From: Saccharum officinarum
Taxonomy: Eukaryota; Streptophyta; Magnoliopsida; Poales; Poaceae
Length of the DNA: 64,000 bases
Assembly: GCA_020631735.1 (NCBI GenBank)
Contig: CM036225.1
Span: 69,366,662 to 69,430,661 of the forward strand
Direction: 5' to 3'
The notes under the pieces are model-generated. The model searched no databases. It saw nothing but the letters and a program-made list of their open reading frames with translations, and was not told the DNA's origin. The translations under genes and the position numbers were made by a program. The stretch's first letter is position 1, and every line of letters begins with the position of its first letter. Below are positions 1-9,863 of the stretch, in pieces.

Positions 1-613
1 GAAAGAAGCGATGAATGTCATGCTTCATAAGGTTAAAGCGAAGATAGCGGAGACCCATACATGCTTCAAAAGCAGCATCTTCAATGCTATCCTCTATAGT
101 AGCTCGATGTCCCACGTGAGAGAACATCATGTCCAGCTGATATGCCCCCTTGTCTTGCTTATGGGCAAAGATGCTTGCCCTTGCCTTCGAGTACGTGTCC
201 TCCAGTGGATGAGTGTACTCCCAGCAGACGTACTCCACAGCTGGATGCCAATCAGCGAAGTAAGCAGTGAGCATCCCCACCAGGCGAAGATGAGAGACCG
301 CATTCCCTCCATTCCTGTGGTAGATCCTCACAGTCCACCCCATTGGAGCAGGTGGCATATCTTCAGGAGCTTCATATGATGGAGGCGGGGGTTGTACTCC
401 TCCATTAACTTCCTCTTCATCATCTTCAATCTCGACGATTTTTGGATCTTCTTCAGACTCTTCCTGGGGAGGTGCTGGTGCTTGGACTGGTGCTACAGGA
501 GTCTGCTCCTGTTCCTGAGGTTCTGGCTCTTGTGGCTCTTCAGTTGCATGCAGGGCACGAGGTGGGTAGTATCCTCCAGAGCTAATGCGGGCAGTCTTAC
601 GGTCACGGGCCAT
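1..613 (-). CDS. Retrotransposon accessory ORF with a diverged histone-H3-like N-terminus (partial)
   Basis: The frame opens at an ATG at 613 and stays open to the window edge (204 codons, C-terminus not seen). Residues 2-24 (ARDRKTARISSGG, then YYPPRALHAT) resemble the histone H3 tail: A1, R2, T6, A7, R8, S10, G12, G13 and the PR..AT block are kept in H3 numbering, but K4 is Arg and K9 is Ile. Residues 25-95 are rich in Glu, Gln and Pro and include an IVEI stretch followed by acidic residues (59-69). Residues 95-204 look like a folded domain (Trp, Tyr and Cys rich) that I do not recognise. The frame lies 190 bp inside the 5' LTR of element A, where element 2 also has an accessory gene. The ATG directly follows an acceptor-like TGTAG. 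Function unknown. An open frame in a decaying neighbourhood suggests recent activity or selection (inference). Confidence 0.7.
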   Translation of the reverse strand, partial: MARDRKTARISSGGYYPPRALHATEEPQEPEPQEQEQTPVAPVQAPAPPQEESEEDPKIVEIEDDEEEVNGGVQPPPPSYEAPEDMPPAPMGWTVRIYHRNGGNAVSHLRLVGMLTAYFADWHPAVEYVCWEYTHPLEDTYSKARASIFAHKQDKGAYQLDMMFSHVGHRATIEDSIEDAAFEACMGLRYLRFNLMKHDIHRFF

Positions 614-650
614 CTACAGAATTTTTAGATGAAGTTAGAATAGAGGCAAA
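614..650 (-). promoter_or_regulatory. Candidate 3' splice site before the element A accessory ORF
   Basis: On the minus strand the sequence ends in TTCTGTAG and is followed at once by the ATG at 613. A CTAAC branch-point-like motif (634-638) lies about 22 nt upstream, with a T-rich stretch between. This is a good match to plant intron ends, but splicing has not been shown. Confidence 0.5.
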
Positions 651-785
651 ATTTTGTAATAGAATGTGACATAAGAAGCATAAAAATTTATCAAATAACA
701 AGAGCAAGATAGTGAGCATAAAAATAGTGTAAAGATGATACTAAATCGACCATTCCTAGCTAGGCTTGCGTCCTACAGTCAACAA

Positions 786-799
786 GAGCTCCGATACCA
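786..799 (-). other. Primer-binding site of element A
   Basis: Reading the minus strand, TGGTATCGGAGCTC begins 3 nt after the LTR ends. It resembles the usual initiator-Met tRNA binding site TGGTATCAGAGC. It marks the LTR at 803-3566 as the 5' LTR of a minus-strand element whose body lies to the left of the window. Confidence 0.8.
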
Positions 800-802
800 A
801 TT

Positions 803-3566
803 TGTCACACCCATTTATCGACCAAATGGAATGCATACCCTTATGTGCGCCCAGAGATCAATCACACATAAGTTCACAAATTATAACAGAAGTATCATCA
901 CAAATGTTATTACATCACGATATTTAAACACATAGTCTTAACACAAACGTAGCGGAAGTATAAATAAAAATCTCTCGTGGTAGCTCCAGTCACAGGTACA
1001 TTGACTGGTTGACAGCAAGACTAGTAATCTTCAGGGAAATAGGCGTAGTAGTCACTATTACCTCCATCTGTTACCCATCCGGGATTTTTATCCAAGTAAG
1101 AGAAATAAACAAGCGTAAGTACATCTCGTACTCAACAAGTGTAACATGGGGTTCATGAGGCTCAAAAAGGCATATTCATTGGTTTATCAGCATGTAGCTT
1201 TTAGTTAGCATGATTTTAGCATAACAATAGCATTCAAAATGTCTCAATATAAACATTAAACATATGATCCATGTGAAATGATTAATGAATAGCAAAAACA
1301 TAATCATAAACAATTATTCAACTATTCCATAAGGGTCCAAGGCCACTCGTGACCGTGAGCACGGCTGTTATAACAGTTTTACACTCTGCAGAGGTTGTAC
1401 ACTTTCACTGTGAGTCGTGTTACCCAAATGCCCGGGTTAATTACTCCCAAAACACTACCAAGGTGAGCAGGCAGGGTAAACACTATGAAGTCTTTCGAAG
1501 GTTCGTCTAACAAGTTAGGGCCATTAGATTTCACTCGGCAAACAGATGTAGAGCCCCCTTCCTGATGGCACAATAACACGCAGCCTATACACATGAGGAC
1601 AGAGGCCGCACTATACCCGATTCGTCAAGCCATTCTTACGCCATAAAGGAATACCTCTAACAAGCTAGAAAAGGTCCTTCTATATGACTAAAGCCAGAGC
1701 CATATAGCCCCCACAGTTGTACTATAAATCCCGGATTGTCGCTTATAGATGAGTCCTTATGGAGAGCAATTAGAGCATCAAAAGTAACCCCCATGCTCTA
1801 ATCCCTTTAAACATTAATCAAAATCATCTTTTAATGTTTGTTGCATATTCCTCTAATCAATTTACATGATCATAGTCCATGTTTAAGCACTAGCCACACT
1901 ACTCAATGCAATATAATAGGTACCAAGGTAAAGGATCAATCGCTAAGTCATCCTTAACAAGGAATAAATGCATAATGATATTAATTGCATAAGGTGAATA
2001 GGACAACAAGGATTATCCCATGCTATACTTGCCTTGCTCAAACTGGTCCTGAAGATCTTGCTCGTAGTAAGGCTCTTGATCTCCAACGAATTTCTCACCG
2101 TCTATACTCGATCGACCAATATCAACAACACACATCCAGAGGCAATCATGCATAGACAAACAAGACTATAATTAGAAGAATACACCAACAGTAAGAAAAT
2201 AAGATAAAAAGTCTTTAAAATGAATCTACAACTCGCTAGGATCACACAGACGCGAAGATCACGAAAATCGGAACTAAAACGACAAAGTTATGAATTTCCA
2301 AAGATTTCCTATAGAAAAATAAATACTTTAATATAAACTTGAAAATAAATTATCTCAAACCTACTGTACAGTTCTATCATCATGTAGAGCTCGCAAATAC
2401 GACTCTAACGCAGTTTGAATGGATCAAATCGGAGTTAAAACGGATAATTTATGACTAAAACAAACTCAGTGGCAAAACTGTAAATATCAGAAAACGTATT
2501 TTTCAATTACCGAGACGAAATACGCTTTCAACAGATCAAAACGAACGCGGGATAATACGTTTTGGACTGCGGGTTTACAACTTAAATCTTACAGGGACTC
2601 TTTAGCAAAATTTCCAGCCGAAGGGGTATCTTTAAATAACGGCCGTCCGATTTAAAATGAACGGCCTAGTTCTAATCGGGGAGGAGGCCGGCGGCGCTCC
2701 GGCCGGAATCGGGCCCGACGGCGACTCTCCGCGGCGGCGCCATGGCCGGGAAACGCCATCTTGCTCTACGGTGCACGAAAACGCGAACGGAGAGCACCTG
2801 CGGGTAGACAACTCGAATGCGAACTCACCTAGGGTAAAACCGTAGGCGAGGACGAAACGAGGAACGCGTGCGGCTCGGAGGGGCGGACGGTGGAGGCGGT
2901 GCTTCAACGGTGGCGGCGCTAGGCGATTGCGGCTGCTCCAAAAGGATGGGATGGGAGCGGAATAGTGCGGGGGTCCCGTTTTTATAGCCCGAAGGCGGCC
3001 TCAAGAGAGGAAATAGGGAGATTGAGCCGCGGATTCGATCGGTGGAAGAAAGAAAGCGACGGTGTTCGTTTTTGGAAAGCGCCGGAGGAAGGAGAAGGAA
3101 AGGGGAAGGTGTCGCTGACCGGTGGGACCCACAAGTCAGCGGCTCGGGCGGAAAACGCGGCCGCTGCGGGACGCAGGCGCACGCGCGCGATACTGGGCCG
3201 GCGGCTGCGGCTGGGCTCGGCCCATGCGGGAGAATGCGGGCGCGGGGAGGTAAGCGGGCCGCGGCAAGGCAGGCCGAGGCGGCGGGCTGAAATCCGGAAT
3301 AAGCCGACTTTTCTTTTCTTTTTTTCTTTTTCCAATTTTTCAAAGCAAATTTTCAAATAATTTTCAAATCAAATTTGAATTTGATTGAAACCACACAATA
3401 CAAAACTTCAAATGCAGCAGCATGAATGCACAAACATGTTTCTACACTTATATTTGATTTTAAATTTATAAAAATTATTATTATTCTAAATTTGCATGCT
3501 CACAAATATATACATAAAAATCATATTTTCCTATTTTTCTTCTTTTCAAATTTTTAGGGTGTTACA
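803..3566 (-). mobile_element. 5' LTR of element A (gypsy-type)
   Basis: A 2764-bp LTR. On the plus strand it starts TGTCACACCC and ends GGGTGTTACA. Positions about 1327-1420 share a long near-identical block with 19356-19450, so LTR B is the same family. A GC-rich block (2640-3300) lies downstream of the LTR start in the sense direction and contains a TATA box. The short open frames in the GC-rich block, on both strands, have no family features and look spurious. On the sense strand AAG then GCAAGTAT (about 2022-2036) resembles a GC-type splice donor; LTR B has GTAAGTAT at the same place. Confidence 0.8.
2979..2986 (-). promoter_or_regulatory. TATA box of element A LTR
   Basis: TATAAAAA on the minus strand, between GC-rich flanks in the LTR. 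It would place the transcript start near 2950, reading toward the accessory ORF. Confidence 0.5.
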
Positions 3567-3717
3567 ACCACTGTAACCCCTGATTGGGCATTCCTAACAT
3601 GAAGAACACCATGCTGCTGGACGTAGGGTCAGACACCTCGCTAATACACAAACTTATTACTAGAGGCTATCGTTTGGTACTCTAACAATACTGTGGTCTA
3701 TATATGACACTTGCGGG

Positions 3718-3893
3718 CAGTGGCGGAGCTTGAAGAGGATTCTAGAAGGGACCAACAGTATTCAAATTATCTATATTGTACAAATCTTTATTATTTCTAA
3801 TGACTAAACATAGACATCATTAAGAAAACTCAATGACCAAGGGGGGCATGGCCCACTTTGGCCTCCACATAACTCCGCCACTGCCTGCATGTT
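3718..3893. mobile_element. hAT-like MITE
   Basis: A 176-bp element with terminal inverted repeats: left CAGTGGCGGAGCTTG, right ending in ACTCCGCCACTG. The flanking 8-mers CTTGCGGG and CCTGCATG agree at 5 of 8 positions, compatible with a decayed 8-bp target duplication. No coding capacity. Confidence 0.7.
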
Positions 3894-4956
3894 GTGTTGC
3901 TTTGTAATTTAATTTCCAGAACTTAGGTTCAAAATTCCTTCCCTTGGCTCTCTTTCTGAACCAAATTCATGAATTTCTGTATGTCCGGGAAGAGGGGTTG
4001 AACCTTGCCCCGGCCTTAACCCAACCCAATAAAAAATATGTACAGGATATGTGTTTGACCAAATTCGTTGTTGAATTGAAGTTCAAAATGGCTATCAATT
4101 GAATTGTAGTGATGTATCATAGTGGGTATTATCTTAATCTATATATGTGATAATTACCCTTGTTGTGGAAATGAAAAAGGACTGTGTTCGTCTTCCTCCA
4201 GTACGCCACAACGCTCCCACCCCCAGGTTCTTGTCCTGTCCCATCCTAAGATGCTTGCATGAACTCAAATTTGTCAAAGGCTAGCTAGGAAACCAAACCT
4301 AAATATGGTTGTTTTGATCTAAAGTCTTATTACAGAAACCAACTTCTATAAAACTTGCTTACCGTAACTGTCGCCTAAAATCTTGTTTGAATCACTCAAT
4401 AAACTCCCGTAGAAGGAAAACCCAGTTTCCACAAAACCAAAAGCTGGATACTACCTAAAGTTGGTTTTTTCCTGAACACATATTTAAGAAAAAACTCACA
4501 CTAACTTGGGTACCTACCGAAAGCTGTTTTTTTCTCAAAAACCTAGTTAAAACTTATTCAACTAAAACATATATGTTTTATGTTTTAGAGACCCAAACAA
4601 CCACAAAAGGCCAAACAAACCATTTATGTGCCCAAAGCCGCAAGCCATATATCAGAAAAGCTATATTATTTTGATGTGAGGTTGTGCATGGATTTTTAAA
4701 AAGTAGTTTGTGGTTTATGTGTTTCATAAGTCAGAGACCAGTGGGTTATGAAATGTTTGGGGATATCCAGATGATGATCCTACCCATCATGATATTGACA
4801 CCTTGGTTGACGCCGACAGATATCATCTCTGCTCGGTGCCAACACATTTCTAGATGTCTATCTGAAGTCAACTTGGGAATTTTTCTTTTCGCCGTCAAGA
4901 GAAAACTTACAGGTGGACTTGCTTTATTTCTTTCTAGGTTGCTTGTAACACGTGCA

Positions 4957-5230
4957 TACTCCCTCCGTCCAAAGAATGTAATTCTAGATTTAAATCAAGT
5001 CAAATTAAATGTCATATATGTTAAGTTTGCCAAAGTTTATAGAAAATACCATCACCATGTCTCGAAATAGGTTTATAACAAAGATATATTTTGTAATTAA
5101 TCTAATAAGATTTATTCGGTATTATAAATATAATAAGTCTTTTTTGTTTGTATAGATTTTTTTTAAATTTAAAATTATTTAACTCCTGAGAAACGAGTAT
5201 TGGTTATACTTTTTTTCTGGACGGAGGATG
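4957..5230. mobile_element. Stowaway-like MITE
   Basis: AT-rich element of about 270 bp starting TACTCCCTCCGTCC and ending GGACGGAGGATGA, the typical inverted termini of grass Stowaway MITEs with a TA target. The right end is slightly degraded. Confidence 0.75.
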
Positions 5231-5491
5231 AGCACGACTCTTGCCCCGTTTCTATAAGCATCCTTTGATCCCTATACACGTTCGCATCATCGGACTGTTT
5301 CCAAGCCCTATCCACCGGCGACCACCAAAGGATAAGTTCGTCGATCACGTGAAAAGGGCCCTAATAAAGCAGCAGGTACGCGTGGTAATAATGCGCCGGC
5401 CGTCTCGATAGTTTGTACGACGTACACACTGCACGGTCGGTTGCCGCTGCAGGGGTCTTCGTCCCTTGGATCGATCGCACCACGAGCTTAA

Positions 5492-5513
5492 AACGGCCGG
5501 CCGGCCGGCCGTT
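5492..5513. repeat. Perfect 22-bp GGCC palindrome
   Basis: A perfect palindrome: four GGCC units flanked by AAC on the left and GTT on the right. It sits in a locally GC-rich stretch between CACGTG boxes. Role unknown. Confidence 0.8.
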
Positions 5514-5767
5514 AGGAATCCGAACCTGTGGGGGCCACTGTTTACTTAGATTCGCGACGTGATGTCTACCCAAACAGTGGTGACGTACACGTGCGCCTTG
5601 CATTGCTTGTGTGTGCCAAATAAATAAAGGAACCAAAGGGATTCAGCGTTCAAGTGTTTCTAGCTCGCACTTTTAATTTGTTGAATATGCTATGTCGTCG
5701 AATATTACTTTAAGACCAAAACCCGGAAATGGCTTATTATTAAAGAGGGACAGAGAGAGACGACGTG

Positions 5768-5820
5768 TATACGCCCTTTACACGCATGAATCATATATAT
5801 ACGCCCTTTACACGCATGAG
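5768..5820 (+). repeat. Short direct repeat
   Basis: ATACGCCCTTTACACGCATG occurs at about 5769 and again at about 5799, separated by an AT-rich spacer. It looks like a local duplication. Confidence 0.8.
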
Positions 5821-6694
5821 ATTCAATGGTAATATATAAGAGCTTTTTCAAAGTTTGATCGTCGAGTGAATGATTTTTTTAATTATTTAATTAGTTTGGT
5901 GATATAAGAATAATTTGTTTAGATTTGTCGTACTCTCATAATGTAAAAGTTTCTGTGTCTTATAAATTACTTGCTTAATAATAAATAATGGTCAAATTCA
6001 TACTTCAACTAATAATAATTTTAAGCTGCTGGAGTTCAATCAAAAACTGGAGAAGTTGATAATCTTGGCCACAAGACCACATCAGCTGCCTGGCTGACTC
6101 AAGTGGTGGGAGAGCTACCTGTACAAGCATGCGCATGACTGGCAACACCAAGATCTCCTAGCTGAGGTGAAGGATCGCCGAGCTGATTGCGCTGATCTGG
6201 ATGGAAAGGTGGACGAAAACAATTAGTTTAGCTTGGTCCGGTTCAAATTGGCTTGGCTTATCTAATGGTTGCTAGCGTCGTGTGTTTTCCTTATCTTTGC
6301 AGTGCTCTATGTTGAGATGCGTTGATTCTGGAACTAAACGAATGCTGTAAACATTTCCCTTAAACTCTAAAAAACTAATAATATTATTATAGATATTTCG
6401 ACTAGAGGGAGTATATATTGAGATGTTGTTGGCAAATGACTCTTGCTATACAGCCAACGGTAGAATCTCAGGGATAGGATGTGTGCTTTGCCTCTTGGAT
6501 TGGGATGTTTGGGCTTTGGCTCTACTATTTCCCCTTAATTAGTTAACATGACCTTCATATTCAATTCTTCACATCTCACTAGCATCTTTATTGTCTAGTT
6601 AGTTTTGCTGTTTTTAGTATTGCAAAAAGCATGCAACTATATAATGAATTGGAAATACATTTCAGCTCTATTTATATTTCAAATATAGGCCACT

Positions 6695-7025
6695 CACTAC
6701 AGGAGGCTGGCGCTTCCCCGAGTGCCTAATGCACTCGGGGAAGAGGCAAAAACACTCGGGGGAAGGCTTCCCCGAGTGTTACACTCGGGGAAGAGCTAAT
6801 GGGGAATCTCGTAACGGTGAAGAGCTCTTACCCAAGTGCCAAAAAACATGCACTCGGGTAAGGCTTCCCGAGTGCCGTCCCGGCACTCGGGGAAGAATTG
6901 ACGCCGTCCACTCCAACGGTCGTTGCCGTCAATTTTTTTTTTGAATTTCTTCCCCGAGTGCTTCTGCCAGGCACTCGGGGAAGCCACCACCGAAAATATT
7001 TTTTTTGGCTTTTTCATGTAAACAA
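6695..7025. mobile_element. CACTA (En/Spm-type) transposon terminus
   Basis: Begins CACTACAGGAGG. About ten copies of a CTTCCCCGAGTG motif in both orientations follow within 300 bp (6712-6985). This is the terminal plus subterminal-repeat layout of grass CACTA elements, where the repeats bind the element's own TNP-type protein. No matching CTGTAGTG right end was found before the FT-like gene and no transposase is visible, so it is a partial or decayed element about 2.9 kb upstream of that gene's start codon. Confidence 0.8.
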
Positions 7026-7028
7026 CAA

Positions 7029-7031
<3 letters not shown>

Positions 7032-7097
<66 letters not shown>
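7032..7097. repeat. (AT)n microsatellite
   Basis: About 33 uninterrupted AT units just inside the CACTA subterminal region. Expected to be length-polymorphic. Confidence 0.95.
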
Positions 7098-7100
<3 letters not shown>

Positions 7101-9762
7101 AATCCAAAAATCAACATCAATATATCACAAACCACATTTATATATCCCTTACGACCAAATTTGTCCGAAATCGACAATATTATTACAAACCACTTGTTCA
7201 AAGTACACAATATTCTTAGTTCACAATATTCGTAGTTCTCCTCCGGAACCTTCACATTAATGACATCCTGTTAGAAGCACCCAAAACAACTACTATGTAC
7301 TAAAAGATATTAACCACCTATTTGGTTGGCATTCTGCATTTTGGAAGCAGAAGCATTCTCCAGTAAACCAAACACAACCTGAGAAGAGCTAGAGTTTTAC
7401 TTCAGGACTTTAGCAGAAGAGCATAATGCGGCATATTCCTTACCTTCTCCCACGAACTGGAGGCAAGTGAATCAAATGATTGAGTACTTCTATCAGTAGT
7501 CCCAGGTCATGAAGCAAAAAAAAATCAAGAGCAAGGGCGAGAGTGTTTTCTATGTTGTCACCATCCTCATCCAACCAAATTGCAGCCAGTATAGCAAGCA
7601 ACTTCATGGACTGCAGTAAAATAGAGAATAATTTTCAGCTACTACAATAATCCATTTATGTTTCAAATATATAGTTCAGATAATAAATAGACGAATGTGA
7701 AGAAGGGAGCAACCTCATATCATATTTGGCACAAAGTTCAGATAATTTTGCCGCATGAACTGAAGCCATGTGCTTGAATGTCACGATTAAGCTTATCCTT
7801 AACTTTTAGAGGTCCCATTTCACTTGTTGAATAGCAGCGTCTGCCAAAAATTAAGCTCATATGTAACAAGAAATGTGTTTAGGTAGAAAAGGAGTGGGTT
7901 CAAAACTGAACAATTACATTATTTTCAATAGGAGTTCACTCAAAAGTTTGTGTGTTGTAGCAGGTAATAAATATTAACTTGTGTTTGACAGCTGTTAAGT
8001 ACCTCAAAAGGGCACTTAATTATTTTTTTCTGAACTAGGCAGTAAGCAACAATTAATTTTGCTACCAGACATCCTTAACTGGAACTGAATAAATTCATGA
8101 ACTACTAGGCAGTAAGTAATAATACTTAATTTTGCTATCAGACGTCCTCAAAATCTTGCTTACTTCCTTGTTGGTACCAAAGAGAACACGTTATTTAACT
8201 TTGTTTGACTCTTCAACTTGGTTTGAATCAGGAAATTAGTTAAAAGAAAAGCTTAAGAGCACACCGCGACCGGTCATCAGCTCATGGTCAGCTCTACAAA
8301 GTTATAGATTGCATCGAGATCTTCAACTCAGGTATAGATCATGTCAACATCCAAGGTTGTTTAGAAAATGAGAAGTTTTGAATTTCAAAATATAATACTT
8401 GAAATTAACATTTGAACTTTTAGCAAGATCTCAAATAAAAAAAATCAACTAAAAATATATAGATCACATTATGATTGATATATAATTTTGATGTAAAATT
8501 TGTCTTCATTTGAGTTCATGTGAAAAAATTATACATGTTTTTGTGTGACAACTATTTATAGAAATCGACCCTTAATTAAGATGTCCATATGTAAATGACC
8601 CTATTTATTAATTGTAGAGGCAGATCTACAGGCCTGACTCTGAAAATGGATTATGGATTGGAGATAATAAATTTAAAGGCCTGTCTTCGAAAATAAAATC
8701 TATAGTATTTCCTAAACAATTTTTTGTATTGTAGTAGTAAAACTCCCTGTAAACCAAGTTGACGCTGGGCTTTATTTGGCCACACAGAACACCAAATTGG
8801 TGGCTGTGAACTCTTCCACCTGGGCAGGGAAAACATGGTTTATTATGTTCCTCCTCCATCTATGTATCATGGTCTGTTTTCGCTAAAACTGTCATAGGTA
8901 CTCCAGTACGGCAAGGATTGTACTGCTACTGTTTATTAACATAAAACTGATGGTCCCATAAAACTGTCGCCAAGGATTGTACTGCTACTGTTAATTAACA
9001 TAAGCACTTGTGACTTTCCCTAAAAGTGATCTTTATAAAACAACGGCCTCAATATTGAACTAATTTTTTTCTGGTACCAAAATAAGAGTTTCCCTCGCCT
9101 CATTACATCCACAGTAACATGACCAGATATATATGGACAGGGATCACCCAGCAGACACCCTTAGCGATTGGTTGTTTGGATTAGTCTTCTCCCGCATTAG
9201 ACTTTATGCAGGACAACTCAAGCCAGCATAAATATATGCAATATCTTGGTGTTTGTTTGCCTGACACACAGGCAAACCGTGTTTGGTAAAAATGTGTTTT
9301 GTTGTTTACATTTTACCCTATATAGTCATCTCAATGTTATAGTAGAGGCTTCATGTTTGTAGTAGAGGTAGAGAATTGAGAATATTTTATTTTTGTGTGA
9401 CCATTAGTTTTATGTAATCTGCATTGTCTAATGCTGTATTTGACATTTGAACCTACTTTGACCGTTATGCAAGTCCGCATAAGAGCCTATGAAAGCAGTT
9501 AGTACGGGCAAACTGCACTACACAAGTTTGCTACTATTCTATTAAGCGACCAGTCAATATTACCTTAAGTTATTTGATCGATTTCAATTTGAATCTAACA
9601 CATTGCCAAGAGAATATTTCACCGCCCCTCAAAGCAGGGAATATCTAGCAATGTCCAATAAGGCTTTAGTACAAAGACTATCCACACAGTACAGGTTTCG
9701 TCAAAATATTCCAATAGCTATTGTTTTCTCGTGGCCTGACGACCTTTGTCAGCCACTCACTG
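7098..9762. other. Upstream region of the FT-like gene, no gene recognised
   Basis: Mostly AT-rich. 7098-7260 reads like interior CACTA sequence. No open frame with recognisable family features was found. The proximal 900 bp contains the direct repeat listed separately. Confidence 0.5.
8912..9002 (+). repeat. Direct repeat in the FT-like gene's upstream region
   Basis: A unit of about 32 bp starting CAAGGATTGTACTGCTACTG occurs at 8912-8943 and 8971-9002 with one mismatch. The spacer between them also repeats a short AAACTGTC motif. It lies about 0.9 kb upstream of the start codon. Confidence 0.85.
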
Positions 9763-9770
9763 TATAAATA
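9763..9770 (+). promoter_or_regulatory. TATA box of the FT-like gene
   Basis: TATAAATA 94 bp upstream of the ATG at 9864, giving a short predicted 5' UTR of roughly 65 nt. Confidence 0.7.
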
Positions 9771-9863
9771 TCACACCACCCTTTGCAGGCTTACAGCTTG
9801 TACTACTAACAAGGCACACAATACCCTGTGTTCACCCTGCACACAGCTCAAGCAATACCGGGC

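Larger units (their letters stand above)
3567..6694. other. Intergenic region, no gene recognised
   Basis: No host gene is visible. Apart from the MITEs and repeats listed separately, 6050-6225 reads in one plus frame as a short coding-like stretch (WQHQDLLAEVKDRRADCADL) with a stop upstream. It may be a gene or transposon remnant, but I cannot name it. 5340-5640 is GC-rich with two CACGTG boxes (about 5346 and 5588). Confidence 0.5.

Noticed and set aside
2632..3356. Overlapping open frames in the GC-rich part of LTR A, and the similar sets at 23119-24078, 34037-34972, 45314-46258, 51693-52636 and 59465-60672
   Set aside because: They occur on both strands at once, have Pro/Arg/Ala-rich compositions typical of random GC-rich DNA, and are not kept in frame between related LTRs.
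6898..7260. Open frames with (IY)n stretches
   Set aside because: Translation of the (AT)n microsatellite.
8626..8859. Minus-strand frame of 77 codons
   Set aside because: No recognisable motif, no gene context, and AT-rich chance frames of this size are common here.
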